Shown here: one piece after another, positions 1 to 8,701 of the stretch
Layout of the letters: each line of letters begins with the position of its first letter
Position numbering within the stretch: position 1 is the stretch's first letter
NCBI GenBank assembly: GCA_963701715.1
Contig: CAVPAX010000002.1
Location: 124,001-188,000, forward strand
From: Methylotenera_A sp963701715
Lineage (GTDB): Bacteria; Pseudomonadota; Gammaproteobacteria; Burkholderiales; Methylophilaceae
Length of the DNA stretch: 64,000 nt
Direction of reading: 5' to 3'
Position numbers and translations under genes: made by a program
The notes under the pieces: model-generated
What the model was told of the DNA's origin: nothing
Database searches by the model: none
Seen by the model: the letters and a program-made list of their open reading frames with translations, nothing else

Positions 1-189
1 ATGCCGCTCTCACAGGAAGAAATGCAAAGCTCACAATACAACCCAGGCATTTCATGTCCGCACTGCTACGATAAAATTGCTGAAGAGAAAAAAGCTGCTT
101 TAGCCGAGAGGCAAAAACAAGTGGTATTAGCTAAACAGCGCGGTGAAGTACATATAGGAGAGAAGCAAAAAAACTTAAAGCCAGAATGA
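1..189 (+). CDS. trhO: C-terminal end of TrhO/YceA-type tRNA uridine hydroxylase (partial)
   Basis: This is the tail of a gene that begins before the window. The residues around GISCPHCYD, followed by a charged helix rich in Glu, Lys and Gln, match the conserved C-terminal segment of the rhodanese-like UPF0176 proteins (TrhO, formerly YceA). Those proteins catalyse oxygen-dependent hydroxylation of U34 in some tRNAs. The catalytic rhodanese domain lies outside the window, so only the Cys-rich tail can be checked. The ATG at base 1 is probably an internal methionine, not the start. The family call rests on a short segment, so confidence is moderate. Confidence 0.7.
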   Translation: MPLSQEEMQSSQYNPGISCPHCYDKIAEEKKAALAERQKQVVLAKQRGEVHIGEKQKNLKPE

Positions 190-340
190 AAAAAGCCAAC
201 TTCACAGGTGACTTTTTTTAAATTGGACTGGCAACAACCGATCAACCCCTATAGCCTAATAAATGTAGACACATCACTTAAGTTATAAATTAAAACACAC
301 CCTCAAATGTACCCAATAAAGCTTAATGTTGTCATTCCTA

Positions 341-1072
341 TTAATCTTTATTATTACTCTTAAGTAATAAAGCTTTAGCTTCTGCAATATTAGCTGCTAC
401 GTCTTTCGCTAAAGTACTATCTTCTTTGTTGATTAAAGGCTGTAGTCGCTCCCACATGCTAATTGCTTTTGCGTAATCAGTTTGATTAAACGCGATTGTG
501 CCGGCTAACAACAATGCCTTTTGGTGGTTTGGGTCTATTTTTAGTGCCTGGCCTACTAACTCTATAGATTTAGCATCAAACTTGCTATTGTTTGTCACTG
601 CCAACGCATCTGCATAATCTGCAAGCAATTGTGGATCACTCGGGATTAGATTTACAGCTTTTTCAAAAGCACCAACCGCATCTTTGTGCTGTTTTAACTC
701 TACATAACTATGCGCAAGCAACACCCAGCCATCTGCGTTTTCTGGAGACTTTTCCAACTTAGCCGCAAGTTTTTGGGCCATAACACCTAGGTCGCCCATC
801 TCATGGCCTTCACCTATCGGCTCTACCGTCCCCATACCCGCTGGCGCCAAAGTGGTCATCGGAGCGCTTACGCTTACTGCATCTGGGTTACCGGTCTTCC
901 AATAAAGTAAACCTGCCAAAATTGGCACCAGTATAAAAATAGCTATTACAGGATTGGCTTTAAGACTCTTTTTGTTAAGCAGCTTATTTTCTGAAGACAT
1001 GAAACTTGATGTAAAAATAATTGTTGAAACCGCACCCAATATAAAACCAATAATTAATGAGGTAACGCTCAT
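341..1072 (-). CDS. CcmI/CycH-like TPR protein (cytochrome c maturation)
   Basis: A 243-residue protein with two hydrophobic segments (about residues 4-22 and 41-60) followed by a soluble part with three to four TPR-like helices (about 98-235). This is the layout of CcmI/CycH/NrfG proteins, which hold apocytochrome c for heme attachment by CcmFH on the periplasmic side. The loop between the two membrane segments is much shorter than in classical CcmI. No other ccm gene lies in the window. It sits 105 bp downstream of, and on the same strand as, the multiheme cytochrome genes. A dedicated chaperone for proteins with dozens of CXXCH motifs would fit that position, but this is inference. A generic TPR protein is the alternative. 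Confidence 0.6.
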   Translation of the reverse strand: MSVTSLIIGFILGAVSTIIFTSSFMSSENKLLNKKSLKANPVIAIFILVPILAGLLYWKTGNPDAVSVSAPMTTLAPAGMGTVEPIGEGHEMGDLGVMAQKLAAKLEKSPENADGWVLLAHSYVELKQHKDAVGAFEKAVNLIPSDPQLLADYADALAVTNNSKFDAKSIELVGQALKIDPNHQKALLLAGTIAFNQTDYAKAISMWERLQPLINKEDSTLAKDVAANIAEAKALLLKSNNKD

Positions 1073-1177
1073 GGCTTCTCCATCTGAAAGTTAACTACGT
1101 TCATGGTTTTTAGCATGCCTGAACAGCACTGAAGTACATAATGAAAACACAAGGAATCAGGGATAAATGATTAGTTA

Positions 1178-3367
1178 TTAAAAATCCCACCTATATCCAA
1201 CAAACATGGATTCACGGGTTGATTTGATTTTTGTATCAGTATTATCATCTGAATAAGACTTCTCAAAACCAAGCTCAGCTTCTAATAATCCCGCATCAGT
1301 TAACTGATAAGAAACGCGTACATTAGGCGCCACTTTAAAAATTTTTAGGTCATTTAGGCTATTGTCGCTTTTTTGATGGTAAAAATTAAGTGAGCTCGTC
1401 ACATGCCATTTAGTGCGGAACGTAGCCACATTTGCCAAACCAAGAGTCTCGGCATAATAAGCAGGGTCATCTACATAGCTGCCATTTATTACTGCCGTAT
1501 CATCAGCAAATATAACGTTAGTCCCAATCGCCTGCAGTGAATAGGTATAAGCCGTTCCAGTGCTTTTGGTAGACAAAATGCCTGGCACAAATTCAATCCC
1601 TGTGCCTCTTGTGCCAGATGTGCGATTCATGCGGACATCACCACCCAGTTGCCACTTGGGTGTGATTTGTTTAGTAGCACCAAATAACGCTGTATCTGTG
1701 TCTGCTGTAACATCATTTACAGCCTTAATAATCTGTTTGTCAGTCATTACTTTTTGCAGACTTCCTACTGACACCACCCCTGCCACTGCGGGTATCGCGC
1801 TCTCAGCATACAAAATAGGTGACTTACGATGGTCTAGCAGAACGTTATAGGTAATATCATTATTGCCTATCCAATTGCCTTGCAACAAAGCGATATTAAC
1901 TCTGTCATAAACGGTGTCGTAGTCTAGCAGACCAAACCAAGAGGTTGAATTGTTGAAATAACGCATCTCTGTGCCCAAAGCGCGCCTTTCAGTGAAGCCA
2001 TCAGCATTTTGCTGAATGGCATAAACATTGCCGCTAATATTACTAGCAGATGTCCCAAATTCTAGAGCAGTACCATAAAATTGCCGATTTGTTCTAATAG
2101 GTGAATGAGAACCATCATCCGGTACACCAGCTACACCGGTAATTCTAAAATTATCGTTAAGTGAATACTTTACAAAGCCACCATCAAATCTGCCCAGCAC
2201 ACCTTGCGAGTTACCTGGTTGGCGTCCCAAGCGGAACATATAGCCCAGAGACTTATCTTCATGATCCCAATAAGCTGCATTTAAGCGATTAATGTCTCTG
2301 AAATTATCGCCTGGCGGAAAATTGTGGGTTTGTGCATCACGAAACACCACTTTGTCATCATACTGGTTATGGCGCCAGCGGCCTGTGATATCAAAGCTAG
2401 TTACCAAAGCAGATTGGTCAGTCAACCGATCATGAGTTTTCACCCCCGCAGTATTAGTGTCTGTTGCCGTCCGGCCACCATAGTAATACTGAGATAAGCT
2501 ACCAAACACATTGGTTTGACTCACTTGGTTGATTTGTTTTTTTGTTGACACCTTGTTTTCAGCTACTTTTGCCTTACCCGCATTAATATCAGCTAGCCTA
2601 AGTTTAACCCGCAAAGCACCTTCGCTTTCTGGGTAAAGTTTTAGGTAAAGGTTGTACTCGATTTTGGCCTTAGCAAAATCTCCATTATTTTCACGCGCAT
2701 TACCTACTAGTTCTTGCGCCTCTTGTGAAAATTCATTCGGCGGAAAATTTAGCAAGCGGTTAAAAATCTGTGTGGCACTTTCGTACTCTCCAGCCGCCAT
2801 AGCTGCCTTGCCAGAGGTCATCAAGTGTTTTGCTGATGCGCCCTCTGGAGGTATTGCCACAGTCAGCGCAGGCTCTACAAAAGTAGCTGCAGGTTTTTCA
2901 AGCAAAGGTACACGAACAATGATACTGTGGTTATCATCGCCCAGCCTGACTTTGTAAGTGTTTATGTTGGCAAAACGAATAAGAAGCGATTTATTTGTAT
3001 CGACTCGATTCTTAGTAATGTTGCAAACTGCATTACCAGTTTGCACTTTGATTATTTCAGGAAAAGTAAGCGTAAATGGTGTAATTGTGTTGGTTTTTGG
3101 TGAATTCTTTGACTCTTGCACCACCAGTTGTTCTGCCACGCATGGGTCAGTTATATTGATTGCAATCCGTAACGTGTCACTTGGGCCCTCTGGGAAGCTA
3201 CGAAGATATGTAATTGGAGTCGTAAAGTTAATCCTTATGTCGGCCTCATCACCCGCAACCACTACATCTGGCTCATCCAGTATCTGTGCAACTTCTGATT
3301 GGACTGTAACTCCCGCAAAGGCCGAACTTGCCCAAAAAAACAGAATAAAAAGCCGCATGCTGCGCAT
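1178..3367 (-). CDS. Outer-membrane beta-barrel protein with N-terminal TPR domain (PCC3-type porin candidate)
   Basis: A 729-residue protein with a signal peptide (residues 1-18, ending SSAFA-G). A Cys-containing domain of beta character follows (about 19-170), then TPR-like helices with the pattern of tol-pal/YbgF repeats (about 180-265). Residues 285-729 form a long region of alternating hydrophobic and polar residues ending in YRWDF; the terminal aromatic is typical of outer-membrane barrels folded by BamA. It lies directly downstream of the giant cytochrome gene on the same strand (111 bp gap). In porin-cytochrome systems such as MtrCAB and PCC, a barrel surrounds or contacts cytochromes to carry electrons across the outer membrane. 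That role here is inferred from layout; there is no sequence resemblance to MtrB that I can recognise. The start could also be the Met at residue 4. Confidence 0.7.
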   Translation of the reverse strand: MRSMRLFILFFWASSAFAGVTVQSEVAQILDEPDVVVAGDEADIRINFTTPITYLRSFPEGPSDTLRIAINITDPCVAEQLVVQESKNSPKTNTITPFTLTFPEIIKVQTGNAVCNITKNRVDTNKSLLIRFANINTYKVRLGDDNHSIIVRVPLLEKPAATFVEPALTVAIPPEGASAKHLMTSGKAAMAAGEYESATQIFNRLLNFPPNEFSQEAQELVGNARENNGDFAKAKIEYNLYLKLYPESEGALRVKLRLADINAGKAKVAENKVSTKKQINQVSQTNVFGSLSQYYYGGRTATDTNTAGVKTHDRLTDQSALVTSFDITGRWRHNQYDDKVVFRDAQTHNFPPGDNFRDINRLNAAYWDHEDKSLGYMFRLGRQPGNSQGVLGRFDGGFVKYSLNDNFRITGVAGVPDDGSHSPIRTNRQFYGTALEFGTSASNISGNVYAIQQNADGFTERRALGTEMRYFNNSTSWFGLLDYDTVYDRVNIALLQGNWIGNNDITYNVLLDHRKSPILYAESAIPAVAGVVSVGSLQKVMTDKQIIKAVNDVTADTDTALFGATKQITPKWQLGGDVRMNRTSGTRGTGIEFVPGILSTKSTGTAYTYSLQAIGTNVIFADDTAVINGSYVDDPAYYAETLGLANVATFRTKWHVTSSLNFYHQKSDNSLNDLKIFKVAPNVRVSYQLTDAGLLEAELGFEKSYSDDNTDTKIKSTRESMFVGYRWDF

Positions 3368-3478
3368 TACAACCCCTCATAACCTTATAATTATCATGCG
3401 CTTAGTATAGCAACTTAATGCAGATTAGCAACCAAATTTTATATTTTGTGTGATTTTTTTACACTCGCTTTTACCAAT

Positions 3479-6400
3479 CTACTTGTCAAACGTTTTTGTT
3501 GTATGGCAGCTACTGCAATCAGCAGTTGTTTTAGGGTGGTCACCCTCTTTACCTTTTGCAAACGTTCCGTTATGGCAGCTAGCACAACCACTAGTAATCC
3601 CCGTGTGATTCATACTTGCCCCGCTAAAGCTAGTCGTGTTCTTATGACACTGGTCACAGCTCTGTGTGCTAGGCAGGTGGTTTGAAGGCTTACCTTTAGC
3701 TGTCGTGCCGTTATGGCAACTTGCACAAGTTCCTGCAACAACACCAGTATGATTAAACGCTGCGCCAGCAAATGACGTGGTTGATTTATGGCAAGTTTCA
3801 CAACCAGCACTGGTTGCAGGATGGGTTGCAGGCTTACCTTTAGCAGTCGTGCCGTTATGGCAAGTTGCACAACCTGTCACAATGCCAGTGTGGTTCATCG
3901 TTGCGCCAGCAAACGTAGTAGTGGATTTATGGCAGGTCTCACAACCTGCGCTTGTTTGAACGTGTGCAGGAGTTTTACCTTTAGCGCTTGTACCGTTATG
4001 GCAAGTTGCACAGCCCGTCACAATGCCAGTATGACTGAAAGTAGCAGGCACCCATGCAGTGGTACGATGACAAGTATCACATGATGCAGTTGTCACAATA
4101 TGATTAGCAGGCTTACCTGTAGCGGTTTTTCCATGGCAGGTTGCGCAAGAGCCAGGGGCGACGCCGGTATGGTTGAAGGTCGCTCCAGCAAATGAGGTGA
4201 AGTTTTTATGGCAGGTTTCACAGCCAGCAGTAGTGACTATATGTGTAGCCGGCTTGCCTAATGCTGTTGCCCCGTTATGGCAAGTCGCACAGCCCGTCAC
4301 GATACCTGTATGGTTCATGGTTGTGCCGGTAAAGGTTGTAGTTGATTTATGACAGGTTTCGCAACCAGCACTGGTTTGAATGTGCGTAGCAGGTTTACCT
4401 AATGCTTTAGTGCCATTATGGCAGCTGGCACAGCCAGTGGTGATGCCGGTATGGTTCATTGTGGCACCGCCAGCAAAGCTAGTTGTAGATTTATGGCAAG
4501 TCTCACAGGCCGCAGTGGTGGCAATGTGCGTCGCTGGTTTCCCCTTAGCAGTCGTACCGTTATGACAAGAAGCACAACCGGTGGAGATGCCGGTGTGATT
4601 CATCGCACCAGTGCTAAATGTTGTGGTCGATTTATGGCAAGTCTCACAGGCTGCAGTGGTGGCAATGTGCGTCGCTGGTTTCCCCTTAGCAGTCGTACCG
4701 TTATGACAAGAAGCACAACCGGTGGTGATACCGGTGTGGTTCATTGTGGCACCGGCAAAGCTTGAGGTAGACTTATGACAGGTTTCACAGGCCGCAGTGG
4801 TGGCAATGTGCGTCGCTGGTTTCCCCTTAGCGGTCGTACCGTTATGACAAGAAGCACAACCGGTGGAGATGCCGGTGTGATTCATCGCACCAGTGCTAAA
4901 TGTTGTGGTCGATTTATGGCAAGTCTCACAGGCTGCAGTGGTGGCAATGTGCGTCGCTGGTTTCCCCTTAGCAGTCGTACCGTTATGACAAGAAGCACAA
5001 CCGGTGGTGATACCGGTGTGGTTCATTGTGGCACCGGCAAAGCTTGAGGTAGACTTATGGCAAGTCTCACAGGCCGCAGTGGTGGCAATGTGCGTCGCTG
5101 GTTTCCCCTTAGCAGTCGTACCGTTATGACAAGAAGCACAACCGGTGGTGATGCCGGTGTGATTCATCGCACCAGTGCTAAATGTTGTGGTCGATTTATG
5201 GCAAGTTTCACAGGCTGCAGTGGTGGCAATGTGCGTCGCTGGTTTCCCCTTAGCGGTCGTACCGTTATGACAAGAAGCACAACCGGTGGTGATACCGGTG
5301 TGGTTCATTGTGGCACCGGCAAAGCTTGAGGTAGACTTATGGCAAGTCTCACAGGCCGCAGTGGTGACAATATGAGTGGTAGGTTTGCCTTTGGCTTTGG
5401 TGCCGTTATGACAGCTGGCACAGCCACTGGTGATGCCGGTATGGTTCATCGCCGCACCTTTGAAGCTGGTGGTAGACTTATGGCAAGTCTCACAGGCCGC
5501 AGTGGTGACAATATGGGTGGTAGGTTTGCCTTTGGCTTTGGTGCCGTTATGACAGCTGGCACAGCCACTGGTGATGCCGGTATGGTTCATCGCCGCACCT
5601 TTGAAGCTGGTGGTTGAGCTTATGGCAGGTCTCACAGGCCGCAGTGGTGGCAATATGAGTGGTAGGTTTGCCTTTGGCTTTGGTGCCGTTATGACAGCTG
5701 GCACAGCCACTGGTGATGCCGGTATGGTTCATCGCCGCACCTTTGAAGCTGGTGGTTGAGCTATGGCAGCTCTCACAGGCCGCGGTGGTGGCAATATGCG
5801 TCGCAGATTTAGCCTTCACATTAGCAAAGTTACCACCATGGCAAGTCGCACAACTAGAGGTAATGCCGGTATGGTTCATCGTCGCAGGCTTGAAGGCAGT
5901 GGTCGATTTGTGACAGGTCTCACAAGCAGCAGTCGACGGTATATGAGTTGTTGGCAACCCTTTAGCGGTCGTGCCGTTATGACAGCTCGCACAGCCACTG
6001 GTGATGCCGGTGTGGTTCATCGCCGTTCCCTTGAAGCTGGTGGTGGACTTATGGCAAGTCTCACAGGCTGCGGTGGTGACAATGTGGCTGGTAGGTTTGC
6101 CCAATGTCGTCGTACCGTTATGGCAAGAAGCACAACCGGTGGTGATGCCGGTGTGGTTCATCGCTGCACCACCTTTGAAGCTGGCGGTCGATTTATGGCA
6201 AGTCTCACAGGCCGCAGTGGTGGCAATGTGCGTTGTCGGTTTCGATTTCACATTGGCGAAGTTACCACCATGGCAAGAGGCGCAACCGGTGGTGATACCG
6301 GTGTGGTTCATTACCGCACCTTTGAAGCTGGCGGTTGATGTATGACAGCTTTCACATTTAGCGGTCGTTGGAATATGTGTAGCTGTTTTACCTTTCGCCG

Positions 6401-8513
6401 TCGTACCGTTATGGCAGCTCGCACAACCGGTGGTAACACCCGTGTGATTCATCGCCGTTCCCTTGAAGCTGGTGGTAGACTTATGGCAAGTCTCACAGGC
6501 CGCAGTGGTGACAATATGAGTGGTAGGTTTGCCTTTGGCTTTGGTGCCGTTATGACAGCTGGCACAGCCACTGGTGATGCCGGTATGGTTCATCGCCGCA
6601 CCTTTGAAGCTGGTGGTAGACTTATGGCAAGTCTCACAGGCCGCAGTGGTGACAATATGGGTGGTAGGTTTGCCTTTGGCTTTGGTGCCGTTATGACAGC
6701 TGGCACAGCCACTGGTGATGCCGGTATGGTTCATCGCCGCACCTTTGAAGCTGGTGGTTGAGCTATGGCAGCTCTCACAGGCCGCGGTGGTGGCAATATG
6801 AGTGGTAGGTTTGCCTTTGGCTTTGGTGCCGTTATGACAGCTGGCACAGCCACTGGTGATGCCGGTATGGTTCATCGCCGCACCTTTGAAGCTGGTGGTT
6901 GAGCTATGGCAGCTCTCACAGGCCGCGGTGGTGGCAATATGCGTCGCAGATTTAGCCTTCACATTAGCAAAGTTACCACCATGGCAAGTCGCACAACTAG
7001 AGGTAATGCCGGTATGGTTCATCGTCGCAGGCTTGAAGGCAGTGGTCGATTTGTGACAGGTCTCACAAGCAGCAGTCGACGGTATATGAGTTGTTGGCAA
7101 CCCTTTAGCGGTCGTGCCGTTATGACAGCTCGCACAGCCACTGGTGATGCCGGTGTGGTTCATCGCCGTTCCCTTGAAGCTGGTGGTGGACTTATGGCAA
7201 GTCTCACAGGCTGCGGTGGTGACAATGTGGCTGGTAGGTTTGCCCAATGTCGTCGTACCGTTATGGCAAGAAGCACAACCGGTGGTGATGCCGGTGTGGT
7301 TCATCGCTGCACCACCTTTGAAGCTGGCGGTCGATTTATGGCAAGTCTCACAGGCCGCAGTGGTGGCAATGTGCGTTGTCGGTTTCGATTTCACATTGGC
7401 GAAGTTACCACCATGGCAAGAGGCGCAACCGGTGGTGATACCGGTGTGGTTCATTACCGCACCTTTGAAGCTGGCGGTTGATGTATGACAGCTTTCACAT
7501 TTAGCGGTCGTTGGAATATGTGTAGCTGTTTTACCTTTCGCCGTCGTACCGTTATGGCAGCTCGCACAACCGGTGGTAACACCCGTGTGATTCATCGCCG
7601 TTCCCTTGAAGCTGGTGGTAGACTTATGGCAAGTCTCACAGGCCGCAGTGGTGACAATATGAGTGGTAGGTTTGCCTTTGGCTTTGGTGCCGTTATGACA
7701 GCTGGCACAGCCACTGGTGATGCCGGTATGGTTCATCGCCGCACCTTTGAAGCTGGTGGTAGACTTATGGCAAGTCTCACAGGCCGCAGTGGTGACAATA
7801 TGGGTGGTAGGTTTGCCTTTGGCTTTGGTGCCGTTATGACAGCTCGCACAGCCTGTAATTATACCAACGTGGTCAAATTTAACCCCGCCCTTAAATGAAC
7901 TGGTAGAGCTATGGCAAGTTTCGCACGCAGCACTTGTTGTAATATGGTTGAGTGATTTGCCTTTGGCCTTCGTGCCATTGTGGCAACTGGCACAACCGCT
8001 AGTAATCCCCATGTGATCAAAACCAGCTGCAGGAATCCATCCAGTAGTTTTATGGCAGGTCTCGCAGCCAGATGAAGTGGATAAATGATTTGCTGGTTTT
8101 CCAGGGGCCGAGCTACCGTTATGGCAATTTGCACATGACGCACCTTGCATTATCCCTGAATGGCTAAATACTGCTGGCTTCCATGAAGGTGATATGTGAC
8201 AGGTTTCACATTTATCAGTGGTTGGGATATGTGAAGCAGGCTTGGCAGTTGCATTCATGCGGTTGCCATTTACGTGACAACTCGAACATTGCTTTGGCGT
8301 ACCTTTAAAAATTCCATTGATGTGACAAGTTTCACACCTTGCAACGGCATGCTGCCCGGTTAGAGCGAAGCCGGTTTTAGAGTGGTCGAATTTAAACCCA
8401 CCTTTAATGGTTTTTGTTGCAGCTACAGCGGAGCTCGCCAATACAATAGAAATGCAGCATGCTAATAAGAATGCTGGGAATTGTCTCCATTTAAATTGCA
8501 TACCGGCCGTCAT
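3479..8513 (-). CDS. Giant exported multiheme c-type cytochrome, 69 CXXCH motifs, one frameshift
   Basis: Two overlapping frames (8513-5547 and 5710-3479) join into one protein of about 1677 residues if one extra base near 5620 is removed; 39 CXXCH motifs lie before the join and 30 after it by my count. An N-terminal signal peptide (about residues 5-31, ending SAVAA) directs export. The body is a ladder of modules of about 47 residues, each with a CASCH-type and a CETCH-type motif. Each module also carries one His in MNHTG and one in a THI segment, so every heme has a candidate second axial His. The first module (FDHSKTGFALTGQH) resembles those of the neighbouring 27-heme protein. The product is expected to be periplasmic or surface-exposed and to conduct electrons over a long distance. 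The frameshift may be an assembly error in repeats or a real truncation, which would leave about 38-39 hemes. The start could be Met5. Confidence 0.88.
4490..5340. repeat. Array of about three 282-bp units inside the giant cytochrome gene
   Basis: Near-identical 282-bp blocks follow each other here. Each encodes 94 residues with four CXXCH motifs, alternating the segments KSTSSFAGATM and KSTTTFSTGAM. The copies differ at a few bases only. This is a second, independent expansion in the same gene, distinct in sequence from the 1143-bp duplication. Confidence 0.85.
5646..7844. repeat. Recent tandem duplication, period 1143 bp, inside the giant cytochrome gene
   Basis: Bases 5646-6701 recur at 6789-7844 with no difference that I can see, an offset of 1143 bp. 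That equals 381 codons, so the duplication keeps the reading frame and adds 16 CXXCH motifs. Identity stops near 7844, where the upstream copy meets unique sequence. Such identity between long direct repeats implies a recent duplication or ongoing gene conversion. It also makes the locus prone to assembly collapse or expansion. Confidence 0.9.
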
Positions 8514-8701
8514 TTATAAACCGACTCCAAACATCACAAATTAGCACCCAACAACTAAAATGTGGGAAATTTATACACGATTTACGGATTTTATGTGGGA
8601 AATAATGATAAGTCAAACTGTATTTATATAATATTATATGGAATTTAAAACATATATTTTTTAGTTATAAGTTTTAAGTTCACAAAAACCATTACAGCTT
8701 C

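Noticed and set aside
190..340. Terminator after the trhO end
   Set aside because: The stretch has A and T runs, but the stem pairs poorly; I could not support it.
5763..7898. Long open frames on the plus strand through the heme repeats
   Set aside because: They are mirror images of the cytochrome tiles: the repeated codons leave open frames on the other strand, they copy the tile period, and they have no signal, start site or family.
8420..8501. Lipoprotein signal in the giant cytochrome (LLAC near the start)
   Set aside because: The hydrophobic stretch before the Cys is too short, and a better type I cleavage site (SAVAA) follows.
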